Shown: positions 44,666 to 53,334 of the stretch, in pieces
How the letters are laid out: the number at the start of each line of letters is the position of its first letter
How positions within the stretch are numbered: the first letter of the stretch is position 1
Source of the DNA: Rhodobacter sp.
Lineage (GTDB): Bacteria; Pseudomonadota; Alphaproteobacteria; Rhodobacterales; Rhodobacteraceae
DNA length: 64,000 nucleotides
Assembly: GCA_027484985.1 (NCBI GenBank)
Contig: JAIXRW010000068.1
Coordinates: 62,001-126,000 of the forward strand
Reading direction: 5' to 3'
Program-made: the position numbers and the translations under genes
Notes under the pieces: model-generated
What the model saw: only the letters and a program-made list of their open reading frames with translations
Databases searched by the model: none
What the model was told of the DNA's origin: nothing

Positions 44666-47454
44666 CACTTTCCTTTGCAATCGGGCGTGGCGCAGGCATC
44701 GACCACCCGCCAGCCCAGATCGGGGCCGAAGGTCTGGATGCGGGTGCCATCGGCCGTTCGGACGAGGATGCCGAGATCGCCGATGGCGGTCAACCGGCTG
44801 GTGATATCGGGGGCTGCACCTTCGCGCAGTTTGCGGCCATCGCGCAGTTCGATATAGCGGTCGCCTTCCAGACTGGCGCCGACAACGGGCAGGTCGGACC
44901 GCGGCACGTTGCGGAACAGGAATTCGACGAAATCGGGATTGCGCGCGGTTTCGGCAAGGAAGGTCGAGCTGTTGCCCACCATCTGGCCGAAATCGGTGCG
45001 GGTGCGGTCAAGGCAGGCGCGGACGCGGGCAGGGGACAGGGCGGTTTCCATGATCACATCGCGCAAATCGGGGGCGATGGTGGTGATATCGCTTTCGCTG
45101 GACAGGCTGAGCGAGTCGAGCAGCAACAGCGCGGCTGGCAGCATTTCGGGCGTAAGTTTGCCGCCTGTCCAGCATGTCACGGGTTCATCGACCGGATAGG
45201 GCAGCGCCGATAGCGGGCGCGGCAGGCGCATCAGCGTGCGGCCCATTTGCAGCTGTTCGTGCTGCATCGAGACAAGGGCGAGGAGATTGGGCGAAATCGC
45301 GGCCTTGACGGCGGGCGCCGTGGCGCCCGTCGGGGCCATGACGGCATCGGCCTCGGCCATCATGCGGTCAAGGCCGGCGGATTCGCCGCCGGGCAGGGAA
45401 AAGAAGGGCAGGCCCTGTTTGCTGGTGCCTTCGGGTTCGGCAGCGGGCAAAAGCGCGGGCGCTTCGGTTGCCGCCGCTGCGCTGGCCGCAGGCTGGGGTG
45501 GGGCATCGGGCGCGGTGCTGGCGATGGCGGGTGCCACGGGGGGGGTGGCATCGGCCGCATCGGCCTGCGCGGGTGCGGGCTGGGCCGGGGTTTCGGCATC
45601 GGCAACGGTTTGCGTCACGGCAGTCTGCGTGGGCGCGGGTTGGGCGGGCGCGGGGTCAGTTGCGGCGGGCCGTGTTGGTTCGGGCTGGGGCGCGATTGCG
45701 GCGGTTTGGGCCGGTTGCGGCGCGGTGGCTTGCGCGGCAGCGGGCTGGTCGGCGGCGGGTTGCGGGGCCGGGGCCGGGGCCTGTGCGGCGGCGGGGGCGG
45801 CCAGCAGGATCGGGGCGCCCGCAAGCGGGGTTGCGGCAACGGGGGCCGCGCCAAGCGGGGCTGTGGCCTGTGCGGTGGCAGAAGGCGCTGCGGGCCGCGC
45901 GAGGGCATCGCGCATCTGGGCGGCCAGTTCATCAAGCGTGCCGATCGCGCCGATGCCGGGGATCACAACCTCGACCCGCTGGACGCCATCGCTGCCCGAG
46001 GCGGTGCTTTGCATCTGGCCGCCAAGGGCCGACATGATCTGTTGTAGCAGCGCAGCATCGGGCATCCGGCCCTGCGCGATGGTGTCGGACAGGCTGCGGT
46101 AAAGTTCGGGGCGTTCGCGCGCCAGCTGGTCAAGGGCCGCGGCAAGGTTGGGCGGAATGGCGGGCCGCACCGGTGCGGCGGCGGCACCGCTGGGGACGGG
46201 CTGGCCGGTGGGGGGGCCCGCAAACAGCGACCGCGCGTCAATCTCGTTCGGGGCCGTCAGGGTTTCGGGGGCGACCACGCGGCCGGTTTCGGCGGCGGCG
46301 GCAGGGCCCGAGCCGATGATGACGGGGGCCGTATCGGAGGCGGCGGGCTGGTCGAGCGTCACAAAGGAACGCAGCGGGATTTCGGCGGCGAAGCGGCGCG
46401 AATAGGCACCGATCAGGCCGACCCAGTTATCGACCTTGTCGCGGGGGACGATGCCGGTCGCTTCGACGACCAGACCGTCGAGCCGGAAGATCACAAGGTT
46501 GCCAAGACCGGCATCGCGGGCGATGCCGCGCAGATCGGACAGGATTTCATCGGCGGTCCGCATCTCGGATTTGACGGAGGCGAGGCCGAAAACGCCGGTG
46601 CGGATGCTGTCTGTCAGGCGGGCGGCGGCGGCGGGGTCAAGCACGGTGCCGCGCAGGGTAAGGTTGCCCGCATCGTCGAGCGCGAAGGTGGCGGGCACTT
46701 TCATGCTGTCGATGGTGCCCGCCACATCGGCGCGCAGGTTTTCGCGCACAAAGACCCGCAGCGCGCCGGGCAGGCCCGAGGCATCGAAAGCGTTCTGGAT
46801 GGCGCGGCGTTCGACCTGATCTTCGACATAGCCTTCGATCGACAGCGTTCCGTCGGCGCGTTCGTCGATTTTCACGCCCGAGGCGAAGGGCATGGCGGCA
46901 AGGGCGGCGCGCAGGTCGGTCATGGCGGCGGCGGTCGCCTCGGCCCCGCCGCGCTGGGCGGCATCGCCGCCATTGCCGCCCAGCATGGTCACAAGCGCCA
47001 AAAGGGCGACAGCCCCGCCCGCCGCATAGATAACGCGGCGCGGCAGGGCGGCGAAGGTGCGGCCGGCAAGGCCGAAATCGGCCGGTTTGCGGGGTTTCTG
47101 CGCCGGTGTGGCGGGCACAAGGCTGGACCAGTTCGCGCCGCTGCCCGCGATGACGAATTTCGACAGGCCGGCCGAGACGGCATCCATCTGGGCGATTTCG
47201 TGCCAAGTGTCATCGTCGCGTGCGACCGACAGGCCCGAAGCGGTTGAAAAATCGCCCTGCATCGCGCGGATTTCGATCTTGCCGTCGCGCAGGCGGACCC
47301 GTCCGTGCAGCGGTTGCAGCGAGACGTCGAGAAGCTGGATGTCGGCATCATCGCCCGAACCGAAGGAATAGGTGCCGTCGGATAGCGTAACCTCGGCCCC
47401 GAACTGGTTGCCGCTGAGCACCTTGAGGATGTTGTCGCCCTGCGCGTCTGCCAT
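44665..47454 (-). CDS. sctD: SctD inner-membrane ring protein with long linker and extra C-terminal domain
   Basis: A 929-residue protein, over twice the size of YscD (about 420). Order of parts: cytoplasmic FHA-like domain (about 8-105), one membrane helix at 141-159, periplasmic ring-building BON-like repeats (KIDERADGTLSIEGYVED; TFALDDAGNLTLRGTVLD), then a ~300-residue Ala/Pro/Gln-rich linker, and a C-terminal ~200-residue globular domain with CWTGGKLTPEML, RACLDRTRTDFGQMVGNSS and a Cys pair at ACATPDC. SctD forms the outer inner-membrane ring with SctJ. Long SctD forms are known in Chlamydia, but this tail is of unknown type. Confidence 0.85.
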   Translation of the reverse strand: MADAQGDNILKVLSGNQFGAEVTLSDGTYSFGSGDDADIQLLDVSLQPLHGRVRLRDGKIEIRAMQGDFSTASGLSVARDDDTWHEIAQMDAVSAGLSKFVIAGSGANWSSLVPATPAQKPRKPADFGLAGRTFAALPRRVIYAAGGAVALLALVTMLGGNGGDAAQRGGAEATAAAMTDLRAALAAMPFASGVKIDERADGTLSIEGYVEDQVERRAIQNAFDASGLPGALRVFVRENLRADVAGTIDSMKVPATFALDDAGNLTLRGTVLDPAAAARLTDSIRTGVFGLASVKSEMRTADEILSDLRGIARDAGLGNLVIFRLDGLVVEATGIVPRDKVDNWVGLIGAYSRRFAAEIPLRSFVTLDQPAASDTAPVIIGSGPAAAAETGRVVAPETLTAPNEIDARSLFAGPPTGQPVPSGAAAAPVRPAIPPNLAAALDQLARERPELYRSLSDTIAQGRMPDAALLQQIMSALGGQMQSTASGSDGVQRVEVVIPGIGAIGTLDELAAQMRDALARPAAPSATAQATAPLGAAPVAATPLAGAPILLAAPAAAQAPAPAPQPAADQPAAAQATAPQPAQTAAIAPQPEPTRPAATDPAPAQPAPTQTAVTQTVADAETPAQPAPAQADAADATPPVAPAIASTAPDAPPQPAASAAAATEAPALLPAAEPEGTSKQGLPFFSLPGGESAGLDRMMAEADAVMAPTGATAPAVKAAISPNLLALVSMQHEQLQMGRTLMRLPRPLSALPYPVDEPVTCWTGGKLTPEMLPAALLLLDSLSLSSESDITTIAPDLRDVIMETALSPARVRACLDRTRTDFGQMVGNSSTFLAETARNPDFVEFLFRNVPRSDLPVVGASLEGDRYIELRDGRKLREGAAPDITSRLTAIGDLGILVRTADGTRIQTFGPDLGWRVVDACATPDCKGK

Positions 47455-47739
47455 TCGCCGTTCTGCCCCGTTCCATCCGTGTGCCGGACCTTGCCATCCG
47501 CAGGCCGGGCTGGCCGGGCTGCGGGGTGCGGTCGTTTGGCAGTGCCACACAGACCTTTGCCGCGAATGTAGCGGTTGGGCGTGGCATGGAACGTGTCAAA
47601 CGGCACTCTGGCCGGGGCTGTTTCGTGGTGTGGTCCAAGCGGTGCGGGGGCCGTTTCCGGTGCGGGGGCGGCGCTACAGGCATTGGGGTGGCGACCAAAG
47701 GCGTGTCGCCCCTGATAAGAGAGTCGAGCGGGGACGGAC
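47455..47739. promoter_or_regulatory. Divergent sctD/sctC promoter region
   Basis: A 285-bp gap between two divergently read secretion genes, GC-rich, without a gene. It does not contain the GGGTATCG motif found at the two other divergent T3SS gaps. Confidence 0.5.
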
Positions 47740-50121
47740 ATGGTTTGGATGATCAAGCGGCCTGAGCATAGAGCGCGGGTGCGCGACATGTGGCATGCGT
47801 GGCCGCGCAGGGTGATGGCGCTGGTCGCGGTGGCCGCGTTCGGGTTCGTCTCGGCCTGTGATGATGCCAGCGGTCCGCAGGTTTCGGCCCCGCGCAAGGC
47901 GCTGGTGGTGGTGCGCGATCCCGAAACGAAGGCCGAGCTGATCACCACGGCGAAAGAGGCGCAGAAGATCAATTTCTTCTCGAAGGAAAACCTGCGTGCG
48001 ACCACGTTTTCGGGCAATGCCAACCCGCGGCTGGCGGGCGACACGTCGCGCGACCCGACGGGGTTCATCGACACGCGGGCGGCCAACCAGATGCCCGGCG
48101 GGATCGATTCCAACCGGGGCGAATACTATGCCGAGGTGGGCGGGCGCGGCGTGGTGATCGAGCCCATTCCCCCCACCCGCGTGCTGGGCGGCGAGTGGCA
48201 GGGGCCGATGGATGGCGGGACGGTCACGCTTGAATTCAACAACGAGCCGCTGACTTCGGTGGTGCAGCGGGTGCTGGGGGGGATTCTTGGCGTCAATTAC
48301 AACATGGGCAACGGGCTTGAAGGCAGCGTGACCTTCCGGTCTGAGGAAAGCTTTACCAAGCGGCAGGTGATCGAGGTGCTGGCCGATATTCTGGCCCGCA
48401 ACGGATATCTGATCCAGTATTTCAACGGCGTCTATCACATCGGCCGCCCCGAGGAATTGCAGACGCTGACCGGAATCAGAAGCGCGTCGTCCAGTTCGGG
48501 CGAGGAGACCAAGGTGCTGCGGCTGCGGCGCAAGGCGCCGGACAATCTGGCCGATATCGTCAATTCCATCCTGCCGCCGGGGACGACCGTGGCGCTGGTC
48601 GATGAAGGCAACGGGGTGATGCTGAACGGCGATCCGGGGCAGTTCGATTCGGTCGAAGGGCTGGTGAATACGCTGATGGGCGACAACCAGCTTGGCTATA
48701 TGGCCATTCTGCCGCTGCGGCGCGCCCCGCCCGAGGCGGTGACGGCGCTGCTGTCGCAGGTGTATGAAAAGCGGCTGAACGAGCTGATTCTGGTGCCGGT
48801 CGAGACGGTGCCGGGGATTCTGGTGATGGCATCGCAGCCTTCGTTGATCAAGGAAGTGCAGGCGCTGGTGCGGCAGTTCGATGTCGAGAACCGCGATACG
48901 CCCAAGGTGCGGATGATCCAGTTGCGGTATCTGAACCCGTCCGACCTTGCCTCGCAGTTGAACCGGCTGGTGGATTCCACCTCGGTCGGGGCGGGGCCGA
49001 CGGCGAAACTGTCGGACAGCCAGCTTTCCAACGTGGTTTCGGCGGCCATCGACCGTGCCAATCCGGCGGGGGCACAGGCGCCGCGCCCGTCCTTGCCGCA
49101 GACCACGACGAATGCCGATGGCGAAGGCAATATCGCCATACCACCTTCGCGGTTCATCAATACCACGCGGGGCGGAGAGGCGGCGGGCGGGCAGGCGGGC
49201 GCGGGCGGGCAGGCGGGCGGACAGCAACAGCAGCGCGCCGCAGCGAGCGAGGGCATTACCTTTAGCGCCGATGACCGCAACCGCGCGCTATTGGTGCGGT
49301 CCACCTTTGCCGAGTTCCAGCATATTCAAGAGGTGGTCAAAACGCTGGACGTGCCGCTTTCGCAAGTGGCGATCGAGGCGACCATCGTGGAAGTGGATAT
49401 CAATGACGCGCTGCAATTCGGCGTGCAGGCCTTTTTGCAATCAAGCGGCATCACCGTGCGGTCGTCGGACACGACGGGGGCCGCTTCGCCCGGGGGCGGC
49501 GGTTTTGCGGGCAAGTTCAGCACCACGGCGGGCGGCGCCAGCATCGATATGGTGATTTCGGCGCTGCAAAGCGTGACGAATGTGCGCGTGATCTCGTCGC
49601 CCTATCTGACGGTGGTGGATGGCGGAACATCGCGCCTGTCGGTGGGGGACCAGATCCCCTATACCGTGGCGTCGCAAACATCGAATTCCAACGGCACTGT
49701 CACGGTGACGGAAGAAACCGACGTGCGCGATGTCGGCGTGATCCTGAGCGTGACGCCACGGGTCAGCCCGGATAACTCGGTCCTGCTTGAGGTGACGCAG
49801 GAAGTGTCGTCGGCGCGCAGTGTGGAAACGGCGGCGGGCACCGATCCGGTGATCGCGCAGCGCAGCATCACCAGCCAGATCGTGGTGCAATCGGGGGCGT
49901 CGGTGCTGCTGGGCGGGTTGATCCAGGAGCGGACCGAGACGACCGAGAACGGTATTCCGGTGGTGCGGCGGATTCCGGTGCTGGGCAATGCCTTCAACCG
50001 CAAGAAGGACACGCAGACGCGCAGCGAATTGCTGGTGATGATCACGCCGCGGGTATCGCGCACGGATGAACAGATGCAGGACATCACCCGCAGGCTGCGG
50101 CTGGAGATCGGCGCGAACTAG
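47740..50121 (+). CDS. sctC: SctC secretin, GspD-like, predicted lipoprotein
   Basis: A 793-residue secretin. The signal region ends in lipobox VSAC with Cys40. A secretin STN/N0-like domain is at about 160-245 (TVTLEFNNEPLTSVVQRVLGG), then N1/N2 modules (LRLRRKAPDNLADIVNSILP; MIQLRYLNPSDLASQLNRLV), a Gly/Gln-rich loop (AGGQAGAGGQAGGQQQQ) and the barrel domain with VRVISSPYLTVVDGG and VLLGGLIQERTETTENGIPVVRRIPVLG. The barrel text is of the type II GspD kind. Context assigns it to the injectisome outer-membrane ring; no other gsp genes are here. Confidence 0.88.
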   Translation: MVWMIKRPEHRARVRDMWHAWPRRVMALVAVAAFGFVSACDDASGPQVSAPRKALVVVRDPETKAELITTAKEAQKINFFSKENLRATTFSGNANPRLAGDTSRDPTGFIDTRAANQMPGGIDSNRGEYYAEVGGRGVVIEPIPPTRVLGGEWQGPMDGGTVTLEFNNEPLTSVVQRVLGGILGVNYNMGNGLEGSVTFRSEESFTKRQVIEVLADILARNGYLIQYFNGVYHIGRPEELQTLTGIRSASSSSGEETKVLRLRRKAPDNLADIVNSILPPGTTVALVDEGNGVMLNGDPGQFDSVEGLVNTLMGDNQLGYMAILPLRRAPPEAVTALLSQVYEKRLNELILVPVETVPGILVMASQPSLIKEVQALVRQFDVENRDTPKVRMIQLRYLNPSDLASQLNRLVDSTSVGAGPTAKLSDSQLSNVVSAAIDRANPAGAQAPRPSLPQTTTNADGEGNIAIPPSRFINTTRGGEAAGGQAGAGGQAGGQQQQRAAASEGITFSADDRNRALLVRSTFAEFQHIQEVVKTLDVPLSQVAIEATIVEVDINDALQFGVQAFLQSSGITVRSSDTTGAASPGGGGFAGKFSTTAGGASIDMVISALQSVTNVRVISSPYLTVVDGGTSRLSVGDQIPYTVASQTSNSNGTVTVTEETDVRDVGVILSVTPRVSPDNSVLLEVTQEVSSARSVETAAGTDPVIAQRSITSQIVVQSGASVLLGGLIQERTETTENGIPVVRRIPVLGNAFNRKKDTQTRSELLVMITPRVSRTDEQMQDITRRLRLEIGAN

Positions 50122-50134
50122 CGGGGGCCGGTGG

Positions 50135-50956
50135 TCAGGGCGTTGCGGCGCCCTGACGCAGGATTTCATAGAAGGCGTCGAAATAGGCGTTGACCGTGGA
50201 CTGTTCGCCCACCGCGTGGCCCATCAGGATGGGCAGGTAGAACAGCATGATCAGCATGGCGATGGCGCTTTTGATCGGCATGGCCAGAATGAACACCTGC
50301 ACCTGCGGGGCAAAGCGGCTGACAAGGGCCAGCGCAAATTCGGCCAGGAACATGATGATGACGATGGGCGCCGACAGCAGCACGCACAGCATCATGCCGC
50401 GGTCGAGCACGGCAAAGATCAGGGCGGGGAAGCTGGCATCACCGATGGGCAGCAGGGCGCGGACGGGCCAGAGGCTGTAGCTGTTGTAGATCAGCCCGAG
50501 CAGGGTAAGAAACCCGCCGAGCGTGAAGAAATAGGTCACGAAAGCCTGCGAGAACAGGATGCCAAGGGGCGATGCCTCGTGCCCTTGCAGCGGGTCGATG
50601 GACGAGGCGATGGCGGTGCCGCGCTGGTTGTCGATCAATGTGCCCGCGCTTTGCACCGCCCAGAACATCCAGAACACCAGATAGCCAAGGATGAAGCCAA
50701 GGGCGAATTCCTTGACGAAATACAGCATGAACAGCGGCAGGCTGCCGGCGAACACCGCCGCATCGGGGCGCAAAAGCGGGACAAGCGGCATGCACAGCAC
50801 AAGGATCGCCACGTTGCGGGCAAGGCGGGGCATGACCGTCGGGCTGAGAAGCTGGCTGGCGACGATGAAGGCGTAGAAACGCGGAAGCGCCATCAGATAG
50901 GCCATCAGATGGTCTTTCATCACCTCGTACAGCGAAAGGATACCGGCGTAATTCAT
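50135..50956 (-). CDS. sctT: SctT export-apparatus protein (YscT/FliR family)
   Basis: A 273-residue polytopic protein starting MNYAGILSLYEVMKDHLMAYLMALPRFYAF. Six or so hydrophobic segments, the KEFALGFILGYLVFWMFWAVQSAGTLIDNQRG block and GHEASPLGILFSQAF define the SctT/FliR family. With SctR and SctS it forms the export gate core in the inner membrane. It is isolated from sctR/S/U here, flanked by sctC (convergent) and sctW (divergent). Confidence 0.93.
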   Translation of the reverse strand: MNYAGILSLYEVMKDHLMAYLMALPRFYAFIVASQLLSPTVMPRLARNVAILVLCMPLVPLLRPDAAVFAGSLPLFMLYFVKEFALGFILGYLVFWMFWAVQSAGTLIDNQRGTAIASSIDPLQGHEASPLGILFSQAFVTYFFTLGGFLTLLGLIYNSYSLWPVRALLPIGDASFPALIFAVLDRGMMLCVLLSAPIVIIMFLAEFALALVSRFAPQVQVFILAMPIKSAIAMLIMLFYLPILMGHAVGEQSTVNAYFDAFYEILRQGAATP

Positions 50957-51107
50957 GCCCGCAGATTGGGGCAGGTGCGGGCGGGCTGGCAAGGGCGGCG
51001 GCGGCACGGGCGGGGGTTTCGCCTTTTGCGGGTATCGTTTGTCACCTGCGCCGGGCGTGCAGTTGGTAGGGTTGGGCCAGTCCGGCGCTGTTGCGGGGGA
51101 ATGGCAG
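50957..51107. promoter_or_regulatory. Divergent sctT/sctW promoter region with shared motif
   Basis: A 22-base sequence GGGTATCGTTTGTCACCTGC plus GC at 51030-51051 matches 19 of 22 bases of 62860-62881 in the sctV/sctG gap. It lies 57 bases before the sctW start and 74 bases from the sctT start, so it could serve either direction. Confidence 0.6.
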
Positions 51108-52307
51108 ATGAGCATCAGCTCTTCACAGGAAGTGATCCGCACCCAGATTGCGGTGAACAATTCGACCTCGGTCGTGGGCAACGAGATCATGGCCAATGCC
51201 ATGGGCAAGGATGTTCGCACCAATGAATCGGTTCAGGTGGCACCCGACCAGTCTGACCTGACCGACGCGCTGGAAGAGCTGGGCATGGGCGTGGCCCATC
51301 GCGGCAAGCCGGATGTGGAAAAGATGAAGGCGCGGCGCGGCGCGGCCACGGATGTGGACGCGCTGTCGCGCATCCTTGACTATCTTGACCAGTTGCCCGG
51401 CATGCCGAGCGAGGACAAGTACAAGCAGCTTGTGGACAAGTTGCAGAAGTTTCAGGACATGTCGCTTTCGGGCGGCGGCAGTGGCGGTGACAGCCAGATC
51501 ACCGCGGATGACCTGCGAAAGCTGCTGGCCGATTATGACGGCGATGTCACGCATCAGGCCGTTGCGCTAGAGCGGTTGCGGCAGGATGCGATGGCCACGG
51601 GCGCAGCACCCGCCGTTCTGGCCGCGATTGACCAGTTGCGGAGCGAATTCGCCTCGCCCGAGACGCTGCGCGACATTCGCGCGGGGCTGGCGGCGGGGCG
51701 CGAGGCGCATCAGATGGGCGACCGTTTCGGCGCCGATCCGGGGGCCTATCGCGAAAGCTATCGCGAATTGCTGCGCGACCCGCAGCCGCGGCTGGGATCG
51801 GTGTTCGATTCGCTGCGGAAGTTCAGCCTGACCGAGAAGTTCGACGATGTGATCGACTCGTTCCTCAAGGTGGCGGGGAACGATCTGGCCTCGGCGGGGC
51901 CATCGGTCGATCCGGTGCAGCTGGGATCGGTGATGACCGAGTTGAGCAAGCTCAAGAACCTGCGGACGGTGCTGAAGGCATCGGAAGACACGGTGATCAA
52001 GCTGGACCGCACCTATCCGCCGCCCGAGGGGCGCGCGCGGCCGAGCGGGGAAGAGATCGCATCGCGCCTGTTGCATTTCAGCGGGATGACGCTGCCCACA
52101 TTCAGCGATGCAAACGCCCTGTTGCGCGGGTTCGAGGGCGAGGCGCCCGAAGTGCCGGTGCTGGTGGTGAACCTGCTGCGCGGCCAGCATGCCGCGCTGC
52201 CCGATACGGTGCTGCCGTCGGTCACGGCGCATGAACAGCAATCGCGCTTGCTGATGAACCTGTCTGACCGCGTGGTCGAAACCGAAGAAAAGGCGTTTGG
52301 CGGGTAG
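51108..52307 (+). CDS. sctW: SctW gatekeeper (YopN/MxiC family, TyeA-like end)
   Basis: A 399-residue protein from the ATG at 51108 (MSISSSQEVIRTQI). The N-terminus is Ser/Thr/Asn-rich like a secretion signal. A helical body follows (LEELGMGVAHRGKPDVEKMKARRGAATDVDALSRILDYL), and the last ~90 residues resemble TyeA, ending LLMNLSDRVVETEEKAF. Its length fits YopN plus TyeA in one chain. SctW holds back effector secretion until host contact and orders translocator export. Confidence 0.85.
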   Translation: MSISSSQEVIRTQIAVNNSTSVVGNEIMANAMGKDVRTNESVQVAPDQSDLTDALEELGMGVAHRGKPDVEKMKARRGAATDVDALSRILDYLDQLPGMPSEDKYKQLVDKLQKFQDMSLSGGGSGGDSQITADDLRKLLADYDGDVTHQAVALERLRQDAMATGAAPAVLAAIDQLRSEFASPETLRDIRAGLAAGREAHQMGDRFGADPGAYRESYRELLRDPQPRLGSVFDSLRKFSLTEKFDDVIDSFLKVAGNDLASAGPSVDPVQLGSVMTELSKLKNLRTVLKASEDTVIKLDRTYPPPEGRARPSGEEIASRLLHFSGMTLPTFSDANALLRGFEGEAPEVPVLVVNLLRGQHAALPDTVLPSVTAHEQQSRLLMNLSDRVVETEEKAFGG

Positions 52308-52309
52308 CG

Positions 52310-52690
52310 ATGGCACAGCTTGGACATGCGGCGAAGGCCACGGTTTCGCAATTCGCCGGAACGCTGGGACTGCCCGCGCGCGAAAATGCCGATGGCAGTT
52401 TCGGTTTCGATTTTTCCGAAACCGGACGGCTTTCGGTGACGCGGGACGAGGCGGGCAATGCGGTGCTGGTTTCGGTGACGCGGCGCACGGTGCTGGACGG
52501 GGTGGTGCCGCTAGCGCGGCTGGCGGCGGTGGCGGGGCCCTTGCCGGACGGCCGGATGATTCAGGCGGGGATCACGGCGACGGATCAGCCCGTGCTGGTG
52601 ATCGCCATCGAGGAAGACCGGTTCGATCTGCCGATGCTGGACCGGTCGTTGAACGACCTGCGGCAGGTTTACGAAAGCCTTGGCTTCTAG
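52310..52690 (+). CDS. Class I T3SS chaperone (CesT/SycN-like)
   Basis: A 126-residue protein two bases after sctW. Acidic and of alpha-beta build, with an N-terminal helix (ATVSQFAGTLGLPARENADGS), beta strands (SFGFDFSETGRLSVTRDEAGNAVLVSV) and a C-terminal helix (MLDRSLNDLRQVYESL), the CesT-fold order. The gene position behind sctW and the length (SycN is 123) suggest the chaperone of SctW. No partner YscB-like gene is adjacent, so it may be a homodimer. Confidence 0.78.
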   Translation: MAQLGHAAKATVSQFAGTLGLPARENADGSFGFDFSETGRLSVTRDEAGNAVLVSVTRRTVLDGVVPLARLAAVAGPLPDGRMIQAGITATDQPVLVIAIEEDRFDLPMLDRSLNDLRQVYESLGF

Positions 52691-52782
52691 GGGCTGTGCT
52701 TTACGGCACTCGGGGCGGGGTGCGGACCGGTTAGGGTTGAACGGACAGGCGCGCATTCGCGCCGGGATGAAGCGGGGGGCAG

Positions 52783-53334
52783 ATGTCCGGTATCATTGAC
52801 ATGTTGTCGAAACCAGGCGCGGACGAGGCGGTTCAGTCAGCGATGACGCAGGCCTTCGAGGCGCTGAAGGCGACCGGGGTGGCACAGGATCCGCGGGTTC
52901 TGGCGGCGATGGACGGGCTGACGCCGGCACAGGCGATCGGGCTGACACGCGAACAGTTGCAGGTGATCTATACGCTGGGCTACCGCAAGTTTCTGGCGGG
53001 CGATTACGCGGCGGCGCAGGATGTGTTCACCTATCTGGTGGGCGTCGATCCGCTGCACACGCCCAATATCTATATGGCCGGAATGGTGCTGTTCGCCCAA
53101 GGCCACCACGCTGTGGCGGCGGATATGTTCCTGATGTTCCTTGCGCTCGATGCGACCAATCCGGTCGGCTACCTCCGGCTGGGCGATTGCTGGTTGGCCG
53201 GGGGCGAGCGGGACCGCGCGGTCGAGGCCTATAAACTGGCCGTGGCGGAATGTGCCAACGGCCATGGCGACGCGCAGACGACCGACGAGGCGAAACAGCG
53301 GCTGGCCATGGCAACACAGGAGATGAAGGCATGA
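52783..53334 (+). CDS. Class II translocator chaperone (LcrH/SycD/SctB-E chaperone)
   Basis: A 183-residue protein with three TPRs at about 60-165. LYTLGYRKFLAGDYAAAQDVFTYLVGVDPLHTPNIYMAGMVLFAQGHHAVAADMF and LRLGDCWLAGGERDRAVEAYKLA are the SycD text almost throughout. It binds the hydrophobic translocators before export. Its stop overlaps the sctE start (ATGA), and sctE and sctB follow, exactly the lcrH-yopB-yopD order of Yersinia. A GGCGCG-CATTC-GCGCC hairpin (52748-52763) lies just upstream. Confidence 0.92.
   Translation: MSGIIDMLSKPGADEAVQSAMTQAFEALKATGVAQDPRVLAAMDGLTPAQAIGLTREQLQVIYTLGYRKFLAGDYAAAQDVFTYLVGVDPLHTPNIYMAGMVLFAQGHHAVAADMFLMFLALDATNPVGYLRLGDCWLAGGERDRAVEAYKLAVAECANGHGDAQTTDEAKQRLAMATQEMKA

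Noticed and set aside
47740-50121. Type II secretion locus
   Set aside because: Only the secretin is type II-like; all neighbours are SctD, SctT, SctW, SctV and other injectisome proteins.
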